DNA of 64,000 nt. It comes from Chloroflexota bacterium. Lineage in GTDB: Bacteria; Chloroflexota; Anaerolineae; Anaerolineales; UBA4823. This document shows positions 55,158-64,000 of this stretch, one piece after another (position 1 is the first letter of the stretch; the number at the start of each line of letters is the position of its first letter). The stretch is from positions 19,160 to 83,159 of the forward strand of contig JAAYXE010000037.1 of assembly GCA_012516075.1 (NCBI GenBank), given 5' to 3'. The position numbers and the translations under genes are program-made. The notes beneath the pieces were generated by a model. That model was not told the origin of the DNA. It ran no database searches and saw only the letters and a list, made by a program, of their open reading frames with translations.

Positions 55158-56195
55158 TTGAAAACGAAACTGCTGGCGATTGTTGCCTGTCTCTCCCTTT
55201 TTGTGGTCGTACCGGTATTTGCATCGTCCGCTAATGAACCCCCGGCGCCCTGGATGGCGCCGCCCCCCCTGGTTTTGGAACCAAACTGGATTGAAGAAAG
55301 CACCTCTGCAGGTGCAGATATGGCTGTGGCTGCGGCCAGTAATAAAGTTTTTATCCCACTGCTGACAGCGCCCAACGGCGGTGGGGGCGGAGATAATCGC
55401 GTCAGTGGAGAAGCACAAACCGCGATCCGCCTGGTTAATGAATATCGCGCCCTCGCCGGGGTTGGTCCGCTGACGCTGAACCCCACAATCGTAAAGGCTT
55501 CAGAAAATCACGCCCGGTACCATATGTTAAATGTTTCCGATCCGGACGCCTGGATTTACGGCGCTCATGGAGAGGTGGACAAAAAACCGGGGTATACCGG
55601 ACAGTGGCCTTCAGACCGGCTCGAAAGACAGGGCTTTCCCTGGATCGGCGGAGCAGAGGTTATCCATTACTACGGTGATCCGGAAACTGCTGTGCGGGAC
55701 TGGATGAATACCGTCTATCACCGTATTCTGCTGCTCGATCCAGTGGCCGAGTACGCCGGTTACGCCGGGGACCAGAACAGCCAGACGGCCATCGATGTGA
55801 TGGATTTTGGGATTGGACCGGAAAGCAGACAGAAAAAGCAGCCCGCTCCCTACCCCCTGGCTTATCCGGCGAATGGACAGAAAAATGTCCCGGTTTCCTG
55901 GAGCGGTCTGGAAGCACCCGACCCGCTGCCTGCAGGAGCCAAGAAACCCGTCGGTTTCCCCTTCACGCTGCAGGGCGTGGGAGGGACCCTGGTAGTCGAT
56001 AAAATCGAACTGGTGGACGGTGCCGGTAACCGGGTGGCGATTCACCCTAATCCGCCTGACTGCTCCAGTTTCAACTGCTACGCAGTGATCGCAGTCTCGC
56101 CCCTGAAGCCGAACACCGTTTACCGGGTGCATGCCAGAGGTAATGTGGGCGGCGTCCCCTTCGACCAGACGTGGGAATTCCGTACCGCTCGCTGA
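55158..56195 (+). CDS. Secreted CAP/SCP-domain protein
   Basis: 345 residues from a TTG start (55158) with AGGAG 6 bases upstream; no ATG fits the signal peptide KTKLLAIVACLSLFVVVPVFA. The CAP domain covers about 90-225: AIRLVNEYRALAGVGPLTLNPTIVKASENHARYHM, WMNTVYHRILLLDP, with histidines typical of the family cavity. The C-terminal 110 residues look like a beta-sandwich module ending VYRVHARGNVGGVPFDQTWEFRT, a pattern often seen at the end of bacterial CAP proteins. Exported; activity unknown. Ends at a good terminator. Confidence 0.88.
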   Translation: MKTKLLAIVACLSLFVVVPVFASSANEPPAPWMAPPPLVLEPNWIEESTSAGADMAVAAASNKVFIPLLTAPNGGGGGDNRVSGEAQTAIRLVNEYRALAGVGPLTLNPTIVKASENHARYHMLNVSDPDAWIYGAHGEVDKKPGYTGQWPSDRLERQGFPWIGGAEVIHYYGDPETAVRDWMNTVYHRILLLDPVAEYAGYAGDQNSQTAIDVMDFGIGPESRQKKQPAPYPLAYPANGQKNVPVSWSGLEAPDPLPAGAKKPVGFPFTLQGVGGTLVVDKIELVDGAGNRVAIHPNPPDCSSFNCYAVIAVSPLKPNTVYRVHARGNVGGVPFDQTWEFRTAR

Positions 56196-56234
56196 TAACC
56201 GGCTCACGGTCAGTCTGAAATTAAAATTCTGCAG

Positions 56235-56263
56235 AAATACCCTGGAATCCACCCAGGGTATTT
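56235..56263 (+). terminator. Intrinsic terminator after the CAP-domain gene
   Basis: Perfect 11-bp stem AAATACCCTGG/CCAGGGTATTT with a 7-base loop, then CTATT. The short T-tract makes it moderate in strength. Confidence 0.75.
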
Positions 56264-56266
56264 CTA

Positions 56267-56295
56267 TTGACCTGTCCCCTTATGACCAATATAAT
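56267..56295 (+). promoter_or_regulatory. Promoter giving a leaderless MazG-like transcript
   Basis: TTGACC (56267-56272), 17-base spacer (56273-56289), TATAAT (56290-56295). The expected start, 7-8 bases after the -10, falls on or next to the ATG at 56303. Confidence 0.82.
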
Positions 56296-56302
56296 CGTAC
56301 GG

Positions 56303-56602
56303 ATGGACATCCAGGAACTGACACAGGCCATGCATCGCTTCGTCCGCGCTCAGGGGTGGTACGAGCCCGACAGCCAGCGCCCCCAGACCCTGCGGAACCT
56401 CGCTATTTCCTTAAATCTTGAGGCGGCAGAAGTCCTCGAATATTTTCAATGGGATGACGAGTTGAAGAACAGCGCAGAGTTCGCGGGAGAGCTGGCAGAT
56501 GTGGCCCTGTACCTGCTGCAGATCGCCAGCCTTGCTGATATTGACCTGGAGCAGGCCATCTTAGACAAGCTGGAAAAAAACTATTCTCGTAAATGGGACT
56601 GA
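56303..56602 (+). CDS. MazG-like nucleotide pyrophosphohydrolase
   Basis: 99 residues from ATG 56303. The frame is open upstream, but a near-consensus promoter occupies that stretch and no RBS precedes the ATG, pointing to a leaderless message. Motifs: RNLAISLNLEAAEVLEYFQW (E-x2-E metal ligands) and ELADVALYLLQIA (E-x2-D), the all-alpha MazG/RS21-C6 pattern. Hydrolyses nucleoside triphosphates to monophosphates, typically damaged or excess dNTPs. proS follows by 29 bases and may be co-transcribed. Confidence 0.9.
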   Translation: MDIQELTQAMHRFVRAQGWYEPDSQRPQTLRNLAISLNLEAAEVLEYFQWDDELKNSAEFAGELADVALYLLQIASLADIDLEQAILDKLEKNYSRKWD

Positions 56603-56622
56603 TTCTCACATACCGGGACTGA

Positions 56623-58065
<1,443 letters not shown>

Positions 58066-58121
58066 TAAAGGGATGCAAACGGATCTGGGACGGCGGGATC
58101 CAGGGAGCTTTCTACTGTAAA

Positions 58122-58934
58122 ATGCCTGCTATTCAGCCTGCCCGTCTGCGCCAGCAGGCTGCGCTCCTGGCGGAATCGTTCCACGAGCCGGAATCGTTTC
58201 TCCGCAGCCTGCACCATCTGATGGAGTTCTACGCCGACCGCGCCCACCGGCCGGGGAGGTCAGGGACGCCGGCGCCTCTGCTGCCGGCGTACCACGTTCG
58301 GCCGCCGGTGCTGCGCCAGCTGTGGCTCGAGCTGGCCCCTCACGCGCGCGAGGACCCGCAGGCAGCGCTGCGCCTGTGCAGTGCCTTATGCGACCACGGC
58401 TATCAGGAAACTCGTTTGCTGGCCATCCATTTGCTGGGGGTCATCCCCGTCCAGGACCCGGATTTTATTCTCGGTAAGGTGAACGAATGGCTGGGGGCGA
58501 AGAGTGACCTGCTGCTGGTCGATGCCATGCTGGAGCACGGCTTTGCCGGTCTGCGGGGTTCATGTCCTGGCGTACTGCTGGAGCAGATCGAAAAATGGCT
58601 GCAGAGTGACCGCCAGCACGAACAGCGCTACGGTTTGCGCGCACTGCTGCCGTTTATCCGCGATCCAGAATTTGAGAACATGCCCGTCATTTTCCGGCTG
58701 GTCACTCCATACTGCCGCGTAATCCCCTCGGCAGGCCTGCGGCCCGATATTCTCGATATCATCGCCGCTCTGGCGCGCCGTTCACCACCCGAAACATCCT
58801 TCTTTCTGAGGGAACTTCTGTACACGCCTGAGTCTCCCGACACACCCTGGCTGGTGCGCAACAGCCTGAAATCGTTCCCGGTCCAACAGCAGAGCAGTTT
58901 GCGGTCGAAGCTGCGCGAAATCGAGCGGCTGTAA
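58122..58934 (+). CDS. HEAT-repeat-like / DNA-alkylation-repair-fold protein
   Basis: 270 residues from ATG 58122; the longer open frame overlaps proS out of phase and is rejected. Nearly all helical, with repeating helix pairs: ALRLCSALCDHGYQETRLLAIHLLGVIPVQDPDFILGKVNEWLG and SDRQHEQRYGLRALLPFIRDPEF. The pattern resembles AlkD-like ARM/HEAT proteins, but no active-site residue can be named. No good RBS. Function unknown. Confidence 0.65.
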   Translation: MPAIQPARLRQQAALLAESFHEPESFLRSLHHLMEFYADRAHRPGRSGTPAPLLPAYHVRPPVLRQLWLELAPHAREDPQAALRLCSALCDHGYQETRLLAIHLLGVIPVQDPDFILGKVNEWLGAKSDLLLVDAMLEHGFAGLRGSCPGVLLEQIEKWLQSDRQHEQRYGLRALLPFIRDPEFENMPVIFRLVTPYCRVIPSAGLRPDILDIIAALARRSPPETSFFLRELLYTPESPDTPWLVRNSLKSFPVQQQSSLRSKLREIERL

Positions 58935-58989
58935 TCACCCCCTTGTCGTTTATAATAAGAGGAAACTTGCCGATTCAAAACGGTCATCC

Positions 58990-60717
58990 ATGTTTTCCTC
59001 ATTCAAACGCGTCCGCAACCTGCGCCGTTATCATACGATTATCTCTGTTTTAACGCGCCACGGCTTCGGATCGGTGCTGCATATGCTGCAGGCCGACCGC
59101 TACTTTCCGCTGCCCCCCAGAATTACCAGATCCGAAATACCTGCTGTTCAACATACTCCGGCAGTGCATTTACGCCTGGCGCTGGAAGAGCTCGGCCCGA
59201 CCTTTGTTAAACTGGGTCAGGTGCTGAGCACGCGCCCCGATCTGCTCCCACCGGAATTTATCATAGAACTCAGCCGGCTGCAGGATCGCGTGCCGCCGGT
59301 CGAATGGCAGCAGATCTGCACGGTGATGGAAACCGAGTACGGCCGTGACCCGGCGGACATCTTTTCTTCCATTGATCCTACGCCTCTGGGATCCGCCTCC
59401 CTTTCCCAGGTGCATGCCGCCACCCTGAAGACGGGCGAGGAAGTTGTGATCAAAGTACTGCGTCCGAACATCGAGGCGGTCATCGAGGCGGACCTTGAGA
59501 TCCTGAACGATATCGCCCGGCTGGCGCAGCGTACCCAGGTGGGGAGGCATTACGATATTGTCGGCATTGTCGACCATTTCTCGTTCACCCTGAGGAATGA
59601 GCTGGACTACCGCCGGGAAGGCTTAAATGCCGAACGCTTCCGCATGAATTTTGAGGATGACCCTTTCCTCTATATACCGAAAGTTTACTGGGATGCCTCT
59701 ACACAGCGCATACTGGTGTTAGAACGGCTGTCGGGCATCAAATTCGGCTCACCGGAGGCTCTCGTTGAGGCCGGCGTCGACCTCCAGGAGCTTGCGTATC
59801 ATACCTCCAGGGTGATCGTCAAAGAGATCATGGAAGACGGATTCTTCCATGCCGACCCACACCCGGGAAATTTCGTCGTTACGCCGAAATCCTGCCTGGA
59901 TGAGCAGGATAGTGAGGCGGAAAGCCCGGAAGAACGTCCGGCGGAGCAGGTGGAGTTCTGCCTGGGCGTGATGGACTTCGGTATGGTTGGGTTTATTTCC
60001 AGGACGGACCGCATGAACCTGGTGCAGGCCGCTTATCTGGCCTCCAGGAACGATGCTGCGGGGCTGGTGGAGCATATGCTGCGCATGGGCGCGCTCCCGG
60101 ACCGAGTCGACACGCGGGCCCTGGAGCGAGAAATCGAACGCATTTTCAACCGCTACAGCGGTTTGCCGCTGAAGGAACTCGAGGCCCGTCAGATCCTCGA
60201 CGAACTGCTTAATCTGGCATTCCACTACCGGATCTCTCTGCCGCCCGATCTGTGGCTGTTGTTCAAGACTATCACCATGATGGAAGGGCTGGCCCGCCAG
60301 TTTAATCCGGAATTCAATATGCTTCAGATATTTGAGCCGCAGATCCGGCGGGTGTTCGTCCAGAACCGGATGCCGTGGGAGTGGGGCCCGGCGTTTCTAT
60401 CTGATCTTGAGTCGCTGGCCTTCACATTAAAGGAATTACCGTCGATTGGGGAGGGGCTGCTGCGCGGTATCCAGCAGGGCGAGTTCCCGCTTACGATCCG
60501 CATGGCCGCCAGTAAGGAAACGATGGACCGTCTGGACCGGGTGAGCACGCGTTTTTCCCTGAGCATCATCACGGCAGCGTTTATCCTGGGCCTGGCCATC
60601 CTATTACCGCTGGCCAGCGGCAGTACAATCGCCACCGCGCTGGTGGCGATTGGATTTTTCGCCGCGCTGATGCTGGGCGTGTGGATCGTGCTCTCCATTC
60701 TGCGTTCCGGAAAATAG
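58990..60717 (+). CDS. ABC1/UbiB-family atypical kinase
   Basis: 575 residues. Family hallmarks: KxGQ motif in LGPTFVKLGQVLSTRPDLLPPEF, Ala-rich nucleotide loop LGSASLSQVHAA, invariant lysine in EEVVIKVLRP, catalytic FFHADPHPGNF and MDFGMVG. Two C-terminal membrane spans (IITAAFILGLAILLPLASG; ATALVAIGFFAALMLGVWIVL). A charged insertion of about 20 residues lies between HADPHPGN and DFG. Members support isoprenoid-quinone synthesis or lipid handling; given the MenA-like gene in the window, menaquinone metabolism is plausible. ATG 58990 has no clear RBS. Confidence 0.93.
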   Translation: MFSSFKRVRNLRRYHTIISVLTRHGFGSVLHMLQADRYFPLPPRITRSEIPAVQHTPAVHLRLALEELGPTFVKLGQVLSTRPDLLPPEFIIELSRLQDRVPPVEWQQICTVMETEYGRDPADIFSSIDPTPLGSASLSQVHAATLKTGEEVVIKVLRPNIEAVIEADLEILNDIARLAQRTQVGRHYDIVGIVDHFSFTLRNELDYRREGLNAERFRMNFEDDPFLYIPKVYWDASTQRILVLERLSGIKFGSPEALVEAGVDLQELAYHTSRVIVKEIMEDGFFHADPHPGNFVVTPKSCLDEQDSEAESPEERPAEQVEFCLGVMDFGMVGFISRTDRMNLVQAAYLASRNDAAGLVEHMLRMGALPDRVDTRALEREIERIFNRYSGLPLKELEARQILDELLNLAFHYRISLPPDLWLLFKTITMMEGLARQFNPEFNMLQIFEPQIRRVFVQNRMPWEWGPAFLSDLESLAFTLKELPSIGEGLLRGIQQGEFPLTIRMAASKETMDRLDRVSTRFSLSIITAAFILGLAILLPLASGSTIATALVAIGFFAALMLGVWIVLSILRSGK

Positions 60718-60758
60718 TGCATGCACCGGTGGTTCATCAGGGGGAATATCATCATACC

Positions 60759-60787
60759 TTGCTCCCGTACCCTCTGTTTGGTATAAT
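60759..60787 (+). promoter_or_regulatory. Promoter of rpsO
   Basis: TTGCTC (60759-60764), 17-base spacer, TATAAT (60782-60787). Start expected near 60794, giving a leader of about 90 bases. Confidence 0.8.
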
Positions 60788-60793
60788 GGCCCC

Positions 60794-60883
60794 TCAGACT
60801 AGACCGGCCGTGTGGTGGAGGCACACCCTCCAGCTGCTGGCCTGGAGACCTGCTCAGTTATTGAATTGAAAGGAGTAGATGTC
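60794..60883 (+). promoter_or_regulatory. rpsO leader with candidate S15 autoregulatory structure
   Basis: The leader contains a hairpin TGGAGG/CCTCCA with loop CACAC (60817-60833) and flanking CCGGCC and GGCC segments that can pair around it. S15 represses its own mRNA through leader structures in several bacteria, but these differ between phyla, so this assignment is a guess. Confidence 0.35.
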
Positions 60884-61156
60884 ATGCCGCTGGACAAAGA
60901 AGTTAAATCCAAATTGATTGAAGAATTTTCCCGGCACGAGGGAGACACCGGATCGCCGGAGGTTCAGGTGGCTCTGCTTTCCAGCCGGATCAACCAGCTC
61001 ACCGAGCACCTGCGCCGCAACACGCACGATGAATCCTCGCGCCGCGGCCTGCTCAAACTGGTTGGCCAGCGCCGCAGGCTGCTGGCTTACATTCGCCGCA
61101 AGGATTTTCAGCGCTATATGGCGCTTACCGAACGGCTTAATATCCGCCGTAAATAG
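60884..61156 (+). CDS. rpsO: Ribosomal protein S15
   Basis: 90 residues from ATG 60884 after AAAGGAG. Classic S15: [60 protein letters not shown]. Binds 16S rRNA in the 30S platform. Followed by a strong terminator and then pnp, the usual neighbour. Confidence 0.98.
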   Translation: MPLDKEVKSKLIEEFSRHEGDTGSPEVQVALLSSRINQLTEHLRRNTHDESSRRGLLKLVGQRRRLLAYIRRKDFQRYMALTERLNIRRK

Positions 61157-61164
61157 TCACCACT

Positions 61165-61198
61165 CGAGTAGATGGTTGGCAGGTCTCCCATCTACTCG
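61165..61198 (+). terminator. Intrinsic terminator after rpsO
   Basis: Perfect 11-bp stem CGAGTAGATGG/CCATCTACTCG with 12-base loop, then TTTTATTT. Confidence 0.92.
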
Positions 61199-61465
61199 TT
61201 TTATTTAAACGGGGGAAACAACGTCCGGGCGGGCGCGCCTTCCATTAAGCAGGAAAATTCCGCACGCTGGGTTACGGCAATGTTTTTCGTAACCCTGACT
61301 GCGGTATAATAAGAATCGTTGCGTGTGGGAGATCAGCACACACAAACCTCAGAATCATATGATTCAGGAACTATTTGCCTGCGAGTTGGGAATTGAAAGG
61401 CGCCGGTAACCCCGTTGCCGGCGCCTTTCAGTCCCTGACTCCGCAGGCGATCTCAAGGAGAAACG
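61199..61465 (+). promoter_or_regulatory. pnp upstream region: promoter, inverted repeat and leader hairpin
   Basis: A TATAAT at 61305-61310 with a weak -35 predicts a start near 61317. Around the -35 is a perfect 8-bp inverted repeat GGGTTACG/CGTAACCC (61269-61276, 61288-61295), a possible operator. A perfect 12-bp hairpin GAAAGGCGCCGG/CCGGCGCCTTTC with an 11-base loop (61395-61429) ends 36 bases before the pnp ATG and has no T-run. A leader duplex in this place recalls the RNase III-processed, PNPase-autoregulated leader of enterobacterial pnp. Confidence 0.6.
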
Positions 61466-63688
61466 ATGATACCAGAACCAAAACGTTATTCAGTTACGAT
61501 CAGCAATAAGACTTTCACCTTTGAAACGGGAAAGCTTGCCGGTCAGGCAGGGGGCGCAGTCAATCTGCAGCTCGGTGAAACCGTGGTGTTTGCCGCGGCG
61601 ACCATGTCCGCCGAGGTGCGTCAGGGGATCGACTTCTTCCCCCTGACGGTTGACTATGAGGAGCGGATGTACGCCGGTGGGCGTATTCCGGGTTCTTTCT
61701 TCCGTCGTGAGGGGCGGCCCACGGAAGAAGCGATTTTAACCGCCCGGCTGACAGACCGCCCGCTGCGCCCGCTGTTCCCCAAAGACCTGCGCAACGACGT
61801 GCAGGTGATTCTGTATGCCTTCTCAACTGATGGAGAGAATCCGATTGACATCCTGGCGGTGAATGCCGCTTCTGCCGCGCTGATGATTTCGGATATCCCC
61901 TGGAACGGGCCGGTTGGAGCGGTGCGCGTTGGCCGCATTGAAGGCGAGTTTGTGCTCAACCCGACCTATTCAGACCTGGAATACTCCGATCTGGACCTGC
62001 GTATTGCGGGCACCCGCGATGCCATCCTGATGGTCGAATGCGGGGCGAATGAAGTCACTGAAGACGTAATGGTAAAGGCCCTGGAGTTTGGTCACCAGTC
62101 GCTGCAGCCGCTGATCGACATCCAGGAGCAGATGCGGGCGGAAATCGGCAAGCCGAAGCGCGCCTACACTTCCTTTGCGGTCGATCCTGCTCTGAAAGAA
62201 CAGGTGTACGAGCGCATTCGCCAGCCGGTAACCGATATCCTCAGCCAGCCTTACGTCAAGACCGAGCGCAACCTGGCCCTTGACCAGCTGCGCGAATCGG
62301 TGGTGCTTGAGTTCGCCGGAGAAGATGAGACGCTGGCGCCGGCGGTGAAGAGCGCGTTTGAAGACGCTTTCCGTAAGGTCGTGCGCGACCGCATTCTGGA
62401 GACGGGGATCCGCCCGGATGGACGCCGCACGAACGAAATCCGCCCCATCTGGTGTGAAGTGAACGTCAGCCCGCGGGCCCACGGCTCGGGGATCTTCACC
62501 CGCGGTGAAACCCAGGTGATGACAATTGCCACCCTGGGCACGCCGCGCGAAGCACAGGAGCTGGACAACCTGACGCCCTCCGAGACCAAGCGCTACATGC
62601 ACCATTACAACTTCCCGCCCTTCTCGACCGGTGAAGCCCGCGCGCTGCGCGGTGCCTCGCGGCGCGAGATCGGGCATGGAGCGCTGGCGGAGCGCGCGCT
62701 GCTGCCGGTGATCCCGCCGGAATCGGAGTTCCCATATGTGCTGCGCCTGGTTTCCGAGGTGCTGAGCTCGAACGGTTCCTCATCAATGGCATCCGTCTGC
62801 GGGTCGACGCTGGCGCTCATGGATACAGGCGTGCCGATCAAGGCGCCGGTGGCCGGCGTGGCGATGGGCCTGATCAAAGAAGGCGACCGCTATGCCATCC
62901 TGACCGATATCCTGGGAATGGAAGACCATCTGGGCGACATGGATTTCAAAGTGGCCGGCACCGATCGCGGCATTACCGCCCTGCAGATGGATATCAAGAT
63001 CGGCGGCATCTCCTCTGAAATGATGGCGGAGGCCCTCGAGCAGGCGCGCCAGGGGCGCATCCAGATCCTGGATAAGATGATGGAAGTGATCTCGGCGCCG
63101 CGGCCCGATTTGAAACCCCACGCGCCGCGCATCACCGTGCTGCACATCCCGGTGGATAAAATCGGTGCGGTTATCGGTCCGGGCGGCAAGACCATCCGCA
63201 GCATTCAGGATGAGACCGGCGCCAAGATCGATATCGGCGAGGACGGTTCGGTTTACATCGCTACCACCGACGGTGAGAGCGCCATGCGTGCGCGCGAGCG
63301 CGTGGAAGCGCTGACAGAGACAGCCGTGATCGGCCGCATCTACACCGGGCGTGTGGTGCGCACGACCGATTTCGGGGCCTTTGTCGAAATCCTGCCCAAT
63401 GTCGACGGCATGGTGCACATCTCCCAGCTCGACACCCAGCGAGTGGATAAGGTTGAAGACGTTGTGCGTGTCGGCGATGAAATCACCGTGATGGTGACGG
63501 ATATCGATCCCCAGGGTAAGATCCGCCTTTCACGGCAGGCTGTCCTGGAAGGGTGGACGCCGGAAGAAGCGGCTGAGCGCGACCGCCCGCGCAGCGGTGC
63601 GGGGCGGCCGGCCGGAGGCGGCGGGCGAGGCGGTGACCGCGGCGGTGACCGCCGCGGATCTGGCGGAGGCCGCAGGCGGCGGCAGTAA
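61466..63688 (+). CDS. pnp: Polyribonucleotide nucleotidyltransferase (PNPase)
   Basis: 740 residues. Two RNase PH-like domains ([19 protein letters not shown]; the second with [13 protein letters not shown] and [19 protein letters not shown]), KH domain ([22 protein letters not shown]), S1 domain ([28 protein letters not shown]). The last 30 residues are Gly/Arg-rich ([20 protein letters not shown]), an RGG-like tail not found in the short E. coli form. Degrades RNA 3' to 5' with phosphate. RBS AAGGAGA. Confidence 0.98.
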   Translation: MIPEPKRYSVTISNKTFTFETGKLAGQAGGAVNLQLGETVVFAAATMSAEVRQGIDFFPLTVDYEERMYAGGRIPGSFFRREGRPTEEAILTARLTDRPLRPLFPKDLRNDVQVILYAFSTDGENPIDILAVNAASAALMISDIPWNGPVGAVRVGRIEGEFVLNPTYSDLEYSDLDLRIAGTRDAILMVECGANEVTEDVMVKALEFGHQSLQPLIDIQEQMRAEIGKPKRAYTSFAVDPALKEQVYERIRQPVTDILSQPYVKTERNLALDQLRESVVLEFAGEDETLAPAVKSAFEDAFRKVVRDRILETGIRPDGRRTNEIRPIWCEVNVSPRAHGSGIFTRGETQVMTIATLGTPREAQELDNLTPSETKRYMHHYNFPPFSTGEARALRGASRREIGHGALAERALLPVIPPESEFPYVLRLVSEVLSSNGSSSMASVCGSTLALMDTGVPIKAPVAGVAMGLIKEGDRYAILTDILGMEDHLGDMDFKVAGTDRGITALQMDIKIGGISSEMMAEALEQARQGRIQILDKMMEVISAPRPDLKPHAPRITVLHIPVDKIGAVIGPGGKTIRSIQDETGAKIDIGEDGSVYIATTDGESAMRARERVEALTETAVIGRIYTGRVVRTTDFGAFVEILPNVDGMVHISQLDTQRVDKVEDVVRVGDEITVMVTDIDPQGKIRLSRQAVLEGWTPEEAAERDRPRSGAGRPAGGGGRGGDRGGDRRGSGGGRRRRQ

Positions 63689-63703
63689 AATCTTACAGAT
63701 TTA

Positions 63704-63730
63704 GAGAGGCGTTCATCACGAACGCCTCTC
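63704..63730 (+). terminator. Intrinsic terminator after pnp
   Basis: Perfect 11-bp stem GAGAGGCGTTC/GAACGCCTCTC with loop ATCAC, then CTTTC. Confidence 0.85.
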
Positions 63731-63832
63731 CTTTCACCCATTGGGTCGATCGTACCTGACTTCCTGGGGGAGGGAAGATTGTCATCATAATGATTATTGG
63801 ACCTTCAGATGAACTGAAGAATTGGAGGGATA

Positions 63833-64000
63833 ATGACCACGAATAAAATCGGTATCGCCAGCAGCTACGATCTCGATAATCATGGTCTGCGCAACATCAA
63901 CCTGGCTCACTGGACGCTGCCAACCCCGGCCCTGATCGAGCGGATCGTCAGCCGGAGGGAGGGTCAGCTGGCCCACGAAGGTTCGGTGGTGGTGCGGACC
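63833..64000 (+). CDS. pckA: N-terminal part of ATP-type phosphoenolpyruvate carboxykinase
   Basis: 56 residues are visible before the window ends. LDNHGLRNINLAHWTLPTPALIERIVSRREGQLAHEGSVVVRT fits the start of ATP-dependent PEPCK (pattern HG-x-N-x(3,5)-W-x-L-x-TPAL-x(10,15)-L-x3-G-x-(L/V)-V-V-x-T). Converts oxaloacetate to PEP in gluconeogenesis. GGAGGG lies 5 bases before the ATG at 63833. The catalytic region is outside the window, so the call rests on the N terminus only. Confidence 0.8.
   Translation, partial: MTTNKIGIASSYDLDNHGLRNINLAHWTLPTPALIERIVSRREGQLAHEGSVVVRT

Overview
The window is a gene-dense, GC-rich bacterial chromosome segment with no CRISPR array, insertion sequence, tRNA or rRNA that I can recognise. 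Most likely source: a Chloroflexota bacterium of the Anaerolineae type. This is inferred from the mix of genes (a DHH-CBS-poly(A)-polymerase fusion, paired MoeA proteins, trpB2 beside trpS, PRC-barrel lipoprotein, carbohydrate ABC importer with a GH106-like enzyme); no marker gene was searched. Coding is standard, with TGA used as a normal stop in many genes.

Layout. 1-5100: end of a secreted Ig-like protein, then a leftward rpoN - histidine kinase - AAA+ response regulator operon that carries a textbook -24/-12 promoter, so sigma-54 probably transcribes its own gene. 5180-12922: a proline dehydrogenase interrupted by TGA, a SmtB/ArsR repressor, a rhodanese whose catalytic position is TGA (putative selenoprotein), DinB, UbiA/MenA, two MoeA genes around an ACT protein, and a peroxiredoxin. 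13015-20161: PH-domain protein, map, PRC-barrel lipoprotein, a T-box-controlled trpS-trpB2 pair, thyA-folA. 20297-32055: DUF624 protein, then a leftward housekeeping run nusA-ylxR-infB-rbfA-nrnA-truB-ribF with an attenuator-like leader, preceded by a DHH-CBS-PAP fusion and a GNAT gene. 32180-36452: ribokinase, orphan NarL-type regulator, SIS-domain isomerase and a LacI-family regulator. The ribokinase and lacI promoters carry the same operator.

36651-50703 is a sugar-uptake and catabolic locus: ABC importer, 1130-residue GH106-like hydrolase, a diiron-site DUF455 protein, a URO-D-fold protein with a methyltransferase-type zinc triad, an unrecognised 446-residue protein, a DUF4432 mutarotase-like gene with an early TAG, D-lyxose isomerase and a GldA-type dehydrogenase. 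The combination suggests use of an unusual, possibly O-methylated, deoxy- or pentose-type glycoside, with the ribokinase in the same regulon. This is the best candidate for an undescribed system.

50767-64000: a leftward two-component operon with a membrane-anchored triple-PDZ protein, a CAP-domain secreted protein, a MazG-like pyrophosphohydrolase with a predicted leaderless transcript, proS, a HEAT-like protein, an ABC1/UbiB kinase, rpsO, pnp, and the start of pckA.

Regulation is unusually readable here: a sigma-54 promoter, several TTGACA/TATAAT-like promoters with 17-bp spacers, a T-box, matched LacI operators, an ArsR operator and many intrinsic terminators. Two genes carry in-frame stops that look like single G-to-T changes; these could be real decay or consensus errors.
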